Origin: Bacteroidaceae bacterium
GTDB taxonomy: Bacteria; Bacteroidota; Bacteroidia; Bacteroidales; Bacteroidaceae
Reading direction: 5' to 3'
DNA: 61,045 bases
NCBI GenBank assembly: GCA_017965425.1
Contig: JAGCPY010000046.1
Coordinates: 1-61,045 of the forward strand
This document shows positions 43,180 through 52,037 of the stretch, piece after piece. Positions within the stretch are counted from its first letter, which is position 1. Every line of letters starts with the position of its first letter. The notes under the pieces were generated by a model. It was not told where the DNA came from. It made no database searches and worked only from the letters and a program-made list of their open reading frames with translations. The position numbers were made by a program, and so were the translations under genes.

Positions 43180-43653
43180 TTAATTGAAACTTCCTTGGTA
43201 GTATGCTCGTGCAATATAGTAAGAAGGCTCGTAGTAGGCACTGGAGTTGTAGTCGTCGAGTATTTGGCAAATGGGTGAGTTATAGACACGGAGGATGGCA
43301 TCGGCGTAGTCTTCGTCGGAAGATTGTGTCTGCTCAATGAGACGGGCATACACTTTTCCCATCTGCAGGGCCGTGGGTGGAGTGGTGACGTAATCGGGAT
43401 TAACAGCAAGCACGTCAAATGTCCCTGTTTCCAAGTGATGGTCTTCTGTCCATTGTTGCACTACGGCTTCAGGGTTTTCTGCATGTTGCACGTTGGCCAC
43501 TGATAGGCGTTCAGTCAGCTCGCGTTTTCCCATCTTGTTGACGACGTAGCTGTTGGGCTGTTTCAGCTTACGCGCTGTCCGTTCAATCATGTAGCATACG
43601 AAGCGCAGATCGTTGGGGCTGATGGTTTCATCGGGAAAGAATATGTTCTTCAT
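43180..43653 (-). CDS. DUF3791-like protein, partner of the DUF3990 gene
   Basis: The product of about 157 residues begins with a DUF3791-like helical segment (DLRFVCYMIERTARKLKQPNSYVVNKMG). A second helical part follows (about 80-157), ending in a Tyr-rich stretch (SSAYYEPSYYIARAYYQG), which is longer than a minimal DUF3791. The ATG overlaps the stop of the DUF3990 gene by four bases, so translation is coupled. In this arrangement it is the probable antitoxin or immunity-like partner of an ADP-ribosyltransferase-fold protein (inference). The Tyr-rich tail is curious and could be an independent module. Confidence 0.7.
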   Translation of the reverse strand: MKNIFFPDETISPNDLRFVCYMIERTARKLKQPNSYVVNKMGKRELTERLSVANVQHAENPEAVVQQWTEDHHLETGTFDVLAVNPDYVTTPPTALQMGKVYARLIEQTQSSDEDYADAILRVYNSPICQILDDYNSSAYYEPSYYIARAYYQGSFN

Positions 43654-44108
43654 AGTTCGTAACAGGTCTTGAAAGTGAGGTGGCGAAGTGACTGTTCTGT
43701 GCAGAAAACAATTTGATGGGTGGGATGCTTGAACCTGGCCAATACCCAGAAAGCCTCTCGAGTAATGTTGCCATTCAAGAAGTCTTCGACGTAGTCCCAG
43801 ATTGTATCGTCGGCCATCGGGCCTTCCACGATGTCGTATGTGTGTTCTTTTCCACGGCGGCAATCAACTACGAAGTCCAGCCATTCATCAGTCATCTCAG
43901 GAAAAAGATGTTTATTCAAGCTGTCATCGTCTTCAAATTCATAGACGTTCACAATATGCTGGGGCCTTTTCGTCATCGCCCAGCGTTTAACTTGACGTTC
44001 CAGTTCAGAGCAGTAGAAACCAAAGCCGAAATCTTTATAGAATCCGGCAACCTTCACCTGTGGCTGTTCCACCTGAACATTGCTTCCGTGATATAATGTT
44101 CTGTTCAT
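43650..44108 (-). CDS. DUF3990 protein, ADP-ribosyltransferase-like fold
   Basis: The product of about 152 residues matches DUF3990: it starts MNRTLYHGSN, where the YHGS segment resembles the NAD-contact strand of ADP-ribosyltransferases, continues with GFYKDFGFGFYCSE and ends in a QIVFCTEQSLRHLTF strand with a possible catalytic Glu. I recall the family being placed in the ADP-ribosyl clan. With the coupled downstream gene it looks like a toxin-antitoxin pair acting by ADP-ribosylation, not tested from sequence. The ATG at 44108 fits the promoter at 44139-44146. Confidence 0.72.
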   Translation of the reverse strand: MNRTLYHGSNVQVEQPQVKVAGFYKDFGFGFYCSELERQVKRWAMTKRPQHIVNVYEFEDDDSLNKHLFPEMTDEWLDFVVDCRRGKEHTYDIVEGPMADDTIWDYVEDFLNGNITREAFWVLARFKHPTHQIVFCTEQSLRHLTFKTCYEL

Positions 44109-44138
44109 GAATATAAGATACTTGACTTCTTGACGGGG

Positions 44139-44146
44139 CAAAGATA
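44139..44146 (-). promoter_or_regulatory. -7 box (TATCTTTG) for the DUF3990/DUF3791 pair
   Basis: The minus strand reads TATCTTTG 31 nt before the ATG at 44108. It faces away from the RND gene. Confidence 0.65.
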
Positions 44147-44285
44147 GAGATTCGTCGTGAGTTGACAAAGAAAAAAAGTAAAAAGTTTGCGGGAATCAAG
44201 GAAAATGCGTTCCTTTGCAGTAAACCTTTGGCAGAGTGGCTTGTCTTCTATAAAGATAGGACGTTTGTCCATCGTTTCTCTTTTT

Positions 44286-47200
44286 ATGCTGAGTGTCCGC
44301 ACCTTCGTAGATCGTCCCATCTTGGCGGGAGTGATATCCGTGATGATTGTCATCATGGGTGCCATCGGTCTTACCCAATTGCCCATCGAGCAGTTTCCTG
44401 ATATCGCACCGCCCACGGTCTCTGTGGGTGCCAATTACACGGGTGCCAACGCCGAGACGTTGCAGAAGTCCGTCGTCGTGCCGTTGGAAGAAGCCATCAA
44501 CGGGGTCGAGAACATGCTCTACATGACCAGCAATGCCAGCAACAACGGTTCGGCTCGCATCAACGTCTTCTTCAAACAGGGAACCGACCCCGACATGGCT
44601 ACGGTGAACGTGCAAAACCGCGTTGCTCAGGCACAAGGGCTGTTGCCGGCGGAGGTAACACGCACAGGCGTGACCGTGATGCGCCGACAGACATCGACGC
44701 TGAAAAGTCTTGGCCTCTACAGCCCCAACGGAACCTATGACCTGGCGTTCCTGAACAACTACTTCAAGATCAATATTGAGCCGCGCCTGAGTCGTGTGCC
44801 GGGCGTGGGGGAGGTCGATGTCTATGGCTCCAACTACTCGATGCGTATCTGGCTCGATCCGACTAAGATGGCGCAGCACCATTTGATGCCATCAGACATC
44901 ACCGCCGTCCTGGCCGAGCAGAATGTGGAAAGCCCTGCGGGCACGTTGGGGGAGGAGAGTGAGAACACCTTCCAATATGTTCTCAAATACCGAGGTCGCT
45001 ATGAAGAGGAAACTGACTATGAGAACCTGGTCATCCGCAGCGACGACGATGGCAGCATCCTCCGCCTGAAGGACGTGGCGAGGGTGGAGATGGGCTTGCA
45101 GGGTTATGCTATTGAGGGTGAGATCAACGGCCACCCAGGTTCGACATGTATGATTTCTCAGACACCCGGCTCCAATGCCAACGAAATCATTATCGCCATC
45201 GACAAGCTGGTGGAAAAGATCCGCCAAGACCTGCCTGCCGATATGGAGCTGATCGACCTCATGTCAACCAAGGACTTCCTTGATGCCAGCATCCATAGTG
45301 TGGAGCGCACGCTGCTGGAGGCTGTCGTACTGGTGGTGCTGGTCGTGTTGCTGTTCCTGCGTTCTTGGCGGGCGACGCTGGTGCCGCTGGTGGCCATCGT
45401 GGTTTCGCTCGTCGGCACCTTTGCTTTTCTTTATGTGGCGGGCTTTTCGCTGAATACCTTGACGCTCTTTGCCTTGGTGCTGGTCATCGGCACGGTCGTG
45501 GACGATGCCATTGTCGTGGCAGAGGCGGTTCAGGCGAAGTTGGAGGCTGGTCATGCCACGGCTGGTGGCCATCACAGCGGTCGCCAAATGCCCTTCACTG
45601 GAGGGTCACGAGAGGCTACTCTCTCTGCCATGCACGATGTCACGATGGCGCTCATTACTTCCACGCTGGTCTTCATGGCGGTCTTCATTCCTGTATGCTT
45701 CATGGGCGGCACAAGCGGAATCTTCTACACCCAGTTTGGTCTGACGATGGCCGTAGCGGTGTTGATATCGATGATAAACGCCTTGACCCTCAGCCCTGCG
45801 CTGTGTGCGAGGCTCTTGAAAAGGAAAGATGCTGCTCACGCCGCAACAGGCACTGCCACTCCTTCCCTCACAGGGAGGACGGGGAGTGGGGCTTCTCTAC
45901 TCACAGGGCGTGCGTCCGTTCTTCCCTCCCTTTTCAGAGCGGGGAGAGCGTCTCTTCTCTTCTTCATGCGTCGCTCTTGGTTCACCTTCCTCCTTGTCTT
46001 TGCCGCCCTGGCAACCTTCTTCTATCTCCTCGGCACCACGAAGACGGCTCTGGTGCCCGACGAGGATATGGGGGTCATCTATGTAACTGTTCAGACGCAG
46101 CCAGGCAGTACCAAGGCCGAGACGCACAGGATGATGAATCGAGTGGAGGAACGTATTGTGGATTTGCCCCAGATCAAAGCTTATTCGAAGAGTGTCGGCG
46201 TCAGCCGAATGGCCGGACAAAGCTCGAACAACGGCATGTTTCTGTTGCGCCTGAAGAACTGGGAAGAGCGCAAAGGCAAGGACGATGACCTGAAAAGCGT
46301 CATGGCCGAAGTCAATCGCCGCGTGGCCGATATCAGCGAGGCAAAGATCATGGCATTCACGCAACCCATGATCAGTGGCTACGGTGCCACCAACGGCTTC
46401 GAGTTGCAAGTGCAGGATCATCAGGATCGGGGCGTAGATTCGTTGATGGCGGTGACCAATCGTTTAATTGCCGCCTTGCAGGCACGCCCGGAAATATCAC
46501 GTTCGCAAACCTCTTTCAACAACCGCTATCCGCAATACCGGCTCACCATCGATGCCGCCCGCTGCAAACGGGCTGGCGTGTCGCCCGCGGATGTGCTCTC
46601 TTGCTTGTCGGGGTACATCGGGGGCAACTATTCCTCGAACATGAACAAGTTCTCAAAGCTGTATCGTGTCATGGTGCAGGCAGAGGTCGATGCCCGTTTG
46701 GATGAGCAGTCATTAAATAATATGTACGTACGCGCGAAAGATGGCTCGATGGCACCCGTGTCCAGCTTCATCCAACTCACCCCCATCCTCGGTACGGCCA
46801 ACCTGACTCGTTTCAACCTTTTCCCGGCCATTCAAGTGAGCGGTATGCCCGAGAAGGGCTACAGTTCGGGACAGGCTTTGAAGGCGGTGCGCGAAGAGGC
46901 TGCCCGCATCTTGCCTGAAGGCTATGGCTATGAGTTTGCTGGCATGAGCCGCGAGGAAGCCAGCGCCGGACAACACACGCTCTACGTCTTTGCCGCTTGT
47001 GTCATCTTCATCTACCTGATTCTCTGCGCGCTCTACGAGAGCCTTCTCATCCCTTTGGCCATCATCCTCTCGGTGCCGTTCGGCCTGATGGGTAGTTTTC
47101 TCTTTGCGCAGTGGTTCGGCTTGGAAAACAATATCTACATGCAGACGGGCGTCATCATGCTCATTGGCCTGCTTTCAAAAACGGCCATCCTGCTGACCGA

Positions 47201-47501
47201 GTACGCCAGCGAACAAAGGCGGGCAGGATTGTCCATTCCCCGTGCAGCTCTTGTGGCAGCCAAGAGGCGTCTGCGTCCCATCTTGATGACCTCCCTCACG
47301 ATGATTTTCGGTCTTCTGCCCATGATGTTCGCCACGGGTGCAGGTGCCAACGGCAACATCTCACTTGGCGTGGGCACCGTGGGCGGCATGTTTATCGGGA
47401 CGATTGCCCTTCTGCTCTTCGTGCCTGCTCTCTTCGTCGTCTTCCAAACATGTGAAGAGCGGCTGAAACGCTTCAGCAACCATCATCCAACTAACCGATA
47501 G
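44286..47501 (+). CDS. RND-family efflux transporter, AcrB-like
   Basis: The product of about 1071 residues has the HAE1-RND layout: first helix after MLSVRTFVDRP, a large periplasmic loop starting at FPDIAPPTVSVGANYTGA, TM4 with the proton-relay Asp pair in GTVVDDAIVVAEAV, a second half starting near RSWFTFLLVFAALATFF, and a final helix cluster. Such pumps export drugs, bile salts or other amphiphiles with an adaptor and an outer-membrane channel, neither of which is encoded here. The central cytoplasmic loop carries an in-frame repeat-like insertion (TPSLTGRTGSGAS and following, DNA 45850-45955). The ATG at 44286 matches usual family starts; the frame is open to 44187. No clear TAnnTTTG box was found. 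Confidence 0.9.
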   Translation: MLSVRTFVDRPILAGVISVMIVIMGAIGLTQLPIEQFPDIAPPTVSVGANYTGANAETLQKSVVVPLEEAINGVENMLYMTSNASNNGSARINVFFKQGTDPDMATVNVQNRVAQAQGLLPAEVTRTGVTVMRRQTSTLKSLGLYSPNGTYDLAFLNNYFKINIEPRLSRVPGVGEVDVYGSNYSMRIWLDPTKMAQHHLMPSDITAVLAEQNVESPAGTLGEESENTFQYVLKYRGRYEEETDYENLVIRSDDDGSILRLKDVARVEMGLQGYAIEGEINGHPGSTCMISQTPGSNANEIIIAIDKLVEKIRQDLPADMELIDLMSTKDFLDASIHSVERTLLEAVVLVVLVVLLFLRSWRATLVPLVAIVVSLVGTFAFLYVAGFSLNTLTLFALVLVIGTVVDDAIVVAEAVQAKLEAGHATAGGHHSGRQMPFTGGSREATLSAMHDVTMALITSTLVFMAVFIPVCFMGGTSGIFYTQFGLTMAVAVLISMINALTLSPALCARLLKRKDAAHAATGTATPSLTGRTGSGASLLTGRASVLPSLFRAGRASLLFFMRRSWFTFLLVFAALATFFYLLGTTKTALVPDEDMGVIYVTVQTQPGSTKAETHRMMNRVEERIVDLPQIKAYSKSVGVSRMAGQSSNNGMFLLRLKNWEERKGKDDDLKSVMAEVNRRVADISEAKIMAFTQPMISGYGATNGFELQVQDHQDRGVDSLMAVTNRLIAALQARPEISRSQTSFNNRYPQYRLTIDAARCKRAGVSPADVLSCLSGYIGGNYSSNMNKFSKLYRVMVQAEVDARLDEQSLNNMYVRAKDGSMAPVSSFIQLTPILGTANLTRFNLFPAIQVSGMPEKGYSSGQALKAVREEAARILPEGYGYEFAGMSREEASAGQHTLYVFAACVIFIYLILCALYESLLIPLAIILSVPFGLMGSFLFAQWFGLENNIYMQTGVIMLIGLLSKTAILLTEYASEQRRAGLSIPRAALVAAKRRLRPILMTSLTMIFGLLPMMFATGAGANGNISLGVGTVGGMFIGTIALLLFVPALFVVFQTCEERLKRFSNHHPTNR
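45850..45955. repeat. Repeat-like insertion within the RND gene
   Basis: A stretch containing CCTTCCCTCACAGGGAGG and several CTCACAGGG or CTCCC units encodes T-P-S-L-T-G-R and L-L-T-G-R peptides, close to the PSLQGR peptide coded by the elements at 30049 and 31813. It lies in the tolerant loop between the two halves of the pump. Confidence 0.5.
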
Positions 47502-47505
47502 ACTT

Positions 47506-48501
47506 ATGAACTTTCAACGTAGAATGCTTGCGGCTATGCTCTTTGCCGCCTGTCTGTTTCCCTTGCGTGCTCAGCAACAGACCTTGACGCCGGAGAACCG
47601 TTTAATCAGTCTTCGTCATCAATTATCGGAGTCCCCCATCGTCAAACAACAGCGTAAAATCCTCGATGAAATGGCTGAAACTGGCACTTTCGTTGCCATG
47701 ACTACTCTTGGAAAAAGTCTCGACAGCCCTGACCTGCGAAAGGTGGCAGCCAAAGGGATTGCAACCATCGCCTTAGCTCATCCCGATTACGACGGCTATC
47801 TGACTCGCCACCTGCTGGCGCGCAGCCTGCCCTTCCTCAGTGGCAAACAGCGGAAAGAGGTGCTGACGTTCCTGGCTCAGCCTCCGGTGGAGGGGTTCGT
47901 CTCGCATTTCAATGGCCGAGACCTCACTGGATGGAAAGGACTTGTGGAGAACCCGATAGAGCGGGAACAGATGACGCCCTTGCAGTTGGCGGAAAAACAG
48001 CTGGTGGCCGACCAACGGATGCGCGACGACTGGAAAGTGGAGGACGGCCTGCTGGCCTACATCGGCACGGGCTATGACAACATTTGCACGGTGGAACAGT
48101 ACGGAGATTTCGAGATGTTGGTGGATTGGCGGTTGGATCCCAACGGCAAAGAACCCGATGCGGGCATCTATCTCCGTGGCACACCACAGGTTCAGATCTG
48201 GGATATTGCCCGCACTAACGTGGGGGCACAGGTGGGTTCAGGAGGATTGTATAACAATCAGAAAAATAAGAGTATTCCTAACTGCGTGGCCGATAACAAG
48301 CTGGGCGAGTGGAACAGCTTCTATATTCGTATGGTTGGGAATCTTGTCACAGTGCGTCTCAATGGCATTCTCGTTGTTGACAATGTGCCTCTTGAGAACT
48401 ACTGGGACCGAAAGCGTCCGATCTTCCCGGTCGAACAGATTGAATTGCAAGCCCACGGCAGTAAGGTCTATTACCGAGATATCTATATCAAACGGCTCTA
48501 A
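47506..48501 (+). CDS. DUF1080 protein (3-keto-disaccharide hydrolase-like), exported
   Basis: The 331-residue product has a signal peptide (LFAACLFPLRAQ), a helical HEAT-like N-terminal part (about 35-115) and a DUF1080 jelly-roll domain (about 128-331) with FNGRDLTGWKG, WKVEDGLLAYIG, FEMLVDWRLDPN and AGIYLRGTPQVQIWD. DUF1080 includes 3-keto-disaccharide hydrolases and many laminin-G-like glycan-active proteins. It starts 4 nt after the RND stop, so both are in one operon, which is unusual; the link between them is unclear. Confidence 0.85.
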   Translation: MNFQRRMLAAMLFAACLFPLRAQQQTLTPENRLISLRHQLSESPIVKQQRKILDEMAETGTFVAMTTLGKSLDSPDLRKVAAKGIATIALAHPDYDGYLTRHLLARSLPFLSGKQRKEVLTFLAQPPVEGFVSHFNGRDLTGWKGLVENPIEREQMTPLQLAEKQLVADQRMRDDWKVEDGLLAYIGTGYDNICTVEQYGDFEMLVDWRLDPNGKEPDAGIYLRGTPQVQIWDIARTNVGAQVGSGGLYNNQKNKSIPNCVADNKLGEWNSFYIRMVGNLVTVRLNGILVVDNVPLENYWDRKRPIFPVEQIELQAHGSKVYYRDIYIKRL

Positions 48502-48548
48502 ACAGTTGGCAATTTCTGTTATAGAGAAACGTGAAGGAAGGCAACACG

Positions 48549-48620
48549 TTCAGCCTTTTTCGTGTACACCTTCAGCCCATCAGGTGTTCACCTGCTTCTA
48601 TGAGCGTCTTCACCTTCCTG
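48549..48620. repeat. 22-nt period repeat, three units
   Basis: Cores TGTACA, TGTTCA and TCTTCA begin at 48563, 48585 and 48607, exactly 22 nt apart, each followed by CC. The rest of 48621-48770 has one 6-bp palindrome (GAACGT...ACGTTC) and no gene. Confidence 0.75.
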
Positions 48621-48772
48621 CTACTTCGTCCGATCAACAGACAATAGGTTGCTGTTTGTTTGCGAACTTGTCAGAACGTTTGAAGACGTTCATGGACGGA
48701 GAAACCTTAATCCGCCTCTGTTTGTTAATGTTTTTTAACGAAAGTATTGCTCCTTACATCCCTTTTTTGTCG

Positions 48773-48780
48773 TACCTTTG
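48773..48780 (+). promoter_or_regulatory. -7 box (TACCTTTG) of the capsule locus
   Basis: TACCTTTG lies 268 nt before the upxY start. I looked for flanking inverted repeats, as found at invertible capsule promoters of Bacteroides fragilis, and saw none. Confidence 0.65.
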
Positions 48781-48786
48781 CCCCGA

Positions 48787-49047
48787 CAAGTAGCATACGG
48801 AAAGGTATGCTTCGCATAAAGGTGGGTGTTCACGCCAGACAAGACGGTGAAAACCATACGGGGCTAAAGGATAAAGAATCCTCAAAGCCGAGGTCGATAA
48901 AAGGCTGTCAACCAATAAGATAGTCATGTGTCGGCGGTTCTATAGGAATGCTTAAACGACAATAACTGCCTTCAAAACGGCCTCGGAAAAGCAAGCTAAA
49001 AGACTGCACTTTTCACCTTCATCACAACGCTGTAACAGACTCTCATT
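48787..49047 (+). promoter_or_regulatory. Structured leader of the upxY operon
   Basis: The predicted 260-nt leader contains AGCATAC/GTATGCT (7-bp hairpin starting at 48792) and a nested hairpin GGCT-AGGAT...ATCCT-AGCC at about 48861-48890. In Bacteroides, UpxY proteins act on such leaders to stop early termination of capsule transcription, so this is the expected site of action (established for the family, inferred here). Confidence 0.6.
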
Positions 49048-49584
49048 TTGGCATATTCTGACCGTACACAACCCCATTGGTTCGCCATGCGCACAAAAAC
49101 ACTTGAATCGCGCATGGAGGAGTTGCTCACGGGCAGTCAGTTGGAATACTTCATCGCCAAACATGAAATTCTTAAAGGAGGCAAACGTCGCGTCGTTCCT
49201 GTTGTCCGTGGACTTATCTTCGTCCATGCTTGTTTCGACGACATCATGACGTTCAAGCAGACACGTACCGACAAGCTTCAGTTCACGCATGTTCGCAACG
49301 TCTTCGACCGAAATTACGCGACCCTCACGGTGCCTGATAAGGAAATGGAGGATTTCATACGTGTTGCCTCGGAATTGGAAACGGAAAAGCGTTATTATAT
49401 GCCCACTGAAGTGGAGCTGAAAGCCGGACAACGCATCCGCATCGCTGAGGGCCCCTTCAAGGGCGTGGAAGGAACGCTTCTCAAAATCAAAGGACTGCGA
49501 GACAAACGCTTTGTGGTTTCCATTCCCGGTTTTCTCTCTGTGGCCACCATCGTTGACCCCTCCTTCATTCAGGTTGTCAGCTGA
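49048..49584 (+). CDS. upxY: UpxY-family (NusG-like) transcription antiterminator
   Basis: The 178-residue protein has the NusG N-terminal fold (HWFAMRTKTLESRMEELL, VPVVRGLIFVHACFDDI) and a KOW-type C-terminal part (GQRIRIAEGPFKGVEGTLLKIKG). UpxY proteins let RNA polymerase read through the leader of their own capsule operon. The only start that keeps the HWFAMR strand is TTG at 49048 (or ATT just before); an in-frame TAA at 49033 blocks anything further upstream, and the internal ATG at 49087 would remove the first strand. The usual companion upxZ, which inhibits other UpxY proteins, is missing; gmd follows directly. Confidence 0.87.
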   Translation: MAYSDRTQPHWFAMRTKTLESRMEELLTGSQLEYFIAKHEILKGGKRRVVPVVRGLIFVHACFDDIMTFKQTRTDKLQFTHVRNVFDRNYATLTVPDKEMEDFIRVASELETEKRYYMPTEVELKAGQRIRIAEGPFKGVEGTLLKIKGLRDKRFVVSIPGFLSVATIVDPSFIQVVS

Positions 49585-49631
49585 AGCTTGTTCAGCTAAT
49601 TCGGACAGAAAATGCAAACAATTGATTTATT

Positions 49632-50768
49632 ATGAAAACAGCACTGATTACTGGCGTAACAGGGCAGGATGGTTCATACCTGAGCGAGTTCCTGTTGGCA
49701 AAAGGATATGATGTCCACGGCATTATCCGTCGTAGCAGTGTTGACATCCGTGAACGTATCGCTCATTTGGAAGGCCGGCCTCATTTCCACCTGCATTATG
49801 CAGACATGGGTGACTCCATGTCTATCGTGCAAGTGGTGGGAAGGGTTCGTCCCGATGAGATTTATAACTTGGCGGCACAGAGCCATGTGCAAGTGAGCTT
49901 CGACTCTCCGGAATTCACTGCAGATGTGGATGCCACAGGTGTCCTCCGTGTTTTGGAAGCGGTGCGGGCATGTGGACTTGAGAAGACTTGCCGCATATAC
50001 CAAGCTTCTACTTCCGAACTCTATGGCAAGGTGGAGGAAGTCCCTCAGAACGAGAATACACCCTTCCATCCCTATTCTCCCTACGCCGTGGCCAAGCTTT
50101 ACGGCTATTGGATCGTCAAAGAGTATCGGGAGGCATACAATATGTTCTGCTGTTCTGGCATCCTCTTCAACCACGAAAGCGAACGCCGTGGCGAGACCTT
50201 CGTGACCCGCAAGATTACCCTCGCAGCCGCCCGCATTGCACAAGGACTGCAGGACTGCCTCTTCCTTGGCAATCTATCGTCACTCCGCGACTGGGGCTAT
50301 GCCAAAGATTATGTGGAATGTATGTGGCTCATCCTTCAACAAGACAAACCCGAGGATTTTGTCATCGCCACAGGTGTGCAGCATAGCGTTCGCGAATTTG
50401 CCTATTACGCCTTCAAACATGTAGGCATCGAACTGGAGTTCCGAGGCGAGGGTGTCAACGAGGTGGGCGTATGCGTGGAAGACAACCGCGTAACGTTAAA
50501 CGCTAAGCTATCACCTCAAAATTCCCTCGAAGGCAAGACTCTGATAGCCGTGAGCGAGGACTTTTATCGTCCCACGGATGTCGTCAACCTCTGGGGCGAC
50601 CCCACCAAGGCCAAGGCCAAGCTGAAATGGAATCCCAACAAGACTTCCTTTGAGGAGCTGGTGCAGCTGATGGTGGAGCATGACATGGCCAAGGTGGCTG
50701 GTGAAGGGGCTGCTGCCAAGGTGCGCATGAACCTTGCAGAATATCTGGAAAAGGGTATTGTCAAGTAA
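49632..50768 (+). CDS. gmd: GDP-mannose 4,6-dehydratase
   Basis: The 378-residue SDR-type enzyme shows the nucleotide-binding start [40 protein letters not shown] and the YxxxK pair in [10 protein letters not shown], plus [17 protein letters not shown], typical of Gmd. It converts GDP-D-mannose to GDP-4-keto-6-deoxy-D-mannose, the step before GDP-L-fucose. The matching reductase gene (fcl) is two genes downstream. The length is normal for the family, slightly long at the C-terminus. Confidence 0.96.
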   Translation: MKTALITGVTGQDGSYLSEFLLAKGYDVHGIIRRSSVDIRERIAHLEGRPHFHLHYADMGDSMSIVQVVGRVRPDEIYNLAAQSHVQVSFDSPEFTADVDATGVLRVLEAVRACGLEKTCRIYQASTSELYGKVEEVPQNENTPFHPYSPYAVAKLYGYWIVKEYREAYNMFCCSGILFNHESERRGETFVTRKITLAAARIAQGLQDCLFLGNLSSLRDWGYAKDYVECMWLILQQDKPEDFVIATGVQHSVREFAYYAFKHVGIELEFRGEGVNEVGVCVEDNRVTLNAKLSPQNSLEGKTLIAVSEDFYRPTDVVNLWGDPTKAKAKLKWNPNKTSFEELVQLMVEHDMAKVAGEGAAAKVRMNLAEYLEKGIVK

Positions 50769-50813
50769 CTCGTCTTCTTCTCTTTTCACTTTTTCATTTT
50801 TCACTCTTCCCAT

Positions 50814-52007
50814 TTGAAAAAGGTTTTTGTCAGCGGCTGTTATGACCTCTTGCATTCTGGTCATGTAGAGTTCTTCCGTCAGGCTGCAGCGTATGGCGAC
50901 TTGTATGTGGGCATCGGTTCCGATGCCACCTATTTAGGCTACAAGCATCGGCCGACGGTCTATCCCGAACAGGAACGGCTTTTCATGGTCAAGAGCATCC
51001 GCTATGTGAAGGATGCCTTCATCAATGCGGGTAGCGGTGTGATGGACTTCGTTCCCACATTGGACATTGTCAAACCCGACGTCTTTGTGGTAAATCGTGA
51101 TGGCGCTTCCGATGAGAAGGAACGTGTATGTCGTGAACGGGGCATTCAATATGTGGTTCTTGAACGCACACCGCAGGAAGGCTTGCAGGCGCGTTCGAGC
51201 ACTGACCTGAAAGCTGCAACATGTCAGTTGCCCACTCGATTGGATTTGGCAGGGACATGGATAGATCAACCCTATGTGTCCCACTATGGGGCAGGTTGGG
51301 CGCTGACCATTTCCTTGGAACCCACCTTCGAGATTCGCGAGCGTTGTGGCTTGAGTACTTCTACGCGCAATGTCATCAAGAGCATCTGGCCCTACCGTTT
51401 GCCGGATATGCAACCAGAGATGCTGGCGCGACTCGTGTTCTGTTTCGAGAACCACCCCGAACAAGAGAACGGTCTCATCAGCGGTGCTCAGGATGCCATC
51501 GGAATCTGTGTTCCCGGGCTGTGCCGTCACTTCTACGATGGCCACTTCTGGCCAGAACGTATAGAGACTTGTAATGATCGTGATGTCCTCGATTGGCTGG
51601 AGAGCCATCTGTGCATGATTCCGATGGAACCGCGTCGGCCTGGCTGCTCCGTGGTGGAAGGAAAGGACATTACCCCGCAAAAGGTGAAGACCCTGACCGC
51701 TGCGGCTGAAGCCTGCTGGCAGGCGATTCTCCAGAAGGACCTCGAGGCTTTTGCCGCCGCCTACCGCGCCTCCTTCGACGCACAGGTGGCGATGTTTCCG
51801 GGCATGGTTCATCCGTCATTACCCGACGGCAAAACCACTGACGTGGTCATCAATGCGATAGCACGGTGGTCCAAGGAACCTGATGTGCTGGCCTGGAAGA
51901 TGCCTGGTGCTGGTGGAGGTGGCTATCTTGCTCTCATTGTCAGAGATGCTTCCAGTTTCTGCGAAGCTCATTCCGAAGCCATTCCCCTCCATATTCGTCG
52001 GGCGTGA
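50814..52007 (+). CDS. Fusion of a HIGH-type nucleotidyltransferase and a GHMP-kinase-like domain
   Basis: The 397-residue protein has an N-terminal cytidylyltransferase-like domain (about 1-135) with GCYDLLHSGHVEFF (the HxGH motif) and a C-terminal GHMP-kinase-like domain (about 140-397) with LPTRLDLAGTWIDQP, a GLSTSTRN loop in place of the usual GLGSSS, SGAQDAIG matching the GGWQDQ region of Fkp/HddA-type sugar kinases, and MPGAGGGGYL. The altered phosphate loop makes kinase activity uncertain. Its position between gmd and fcl suggests work on a sugar or sugar phosphate for the same polysaccharide, but the substrate is unknown. It begins with TTG; no ATG is near. Confidence 0.75.
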   Translation: MKKVFVSGCYDLLHSGHVEFFRQAAAYGDLYVGIGSDATYLGYKHRPTVYPEQERLFMVKSIRYVKDAFINAGSGVMDFVPTLDIVKPDVFVVNRDGASDEKERVCRERGIQYVVLERTPQEGLQARSSTDLKAATCQLPTRLDLAGTWIDQPYVSHYGAGWALTISLEPTFEIRERCGLSTSTRNVIKSIWPYRLPDMQPEMLARLVFCFENHPEQENGLISGAQDAIGICVPGLCRHFYDGHFWPERIETCNDRDVLDWLESHLCMIPMEPRRPGCSVVEGKDITPQKVKTLTAAAEACWQAILQKDLEAFAAAYRASFDAQVAMFPGMVHPSLPDGKTTDVVINAIARWSKEPDVLAWKMPGAGGGGYLALIVRDASSFCEAHSEAIPLHIRRA

Positions 52008-52037
52008 TATCTTTTCACTCTTTCTTTTATCCAATTG

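Noticed and set aside
48500-48780. Possible invertible capsule promoter as in Bacteroides fragilis
   Set aside because: No pair of inverted repeats of 15 nt or more was found around the promoter box; only a 6-bp palindrome and a 22-nt array are present.
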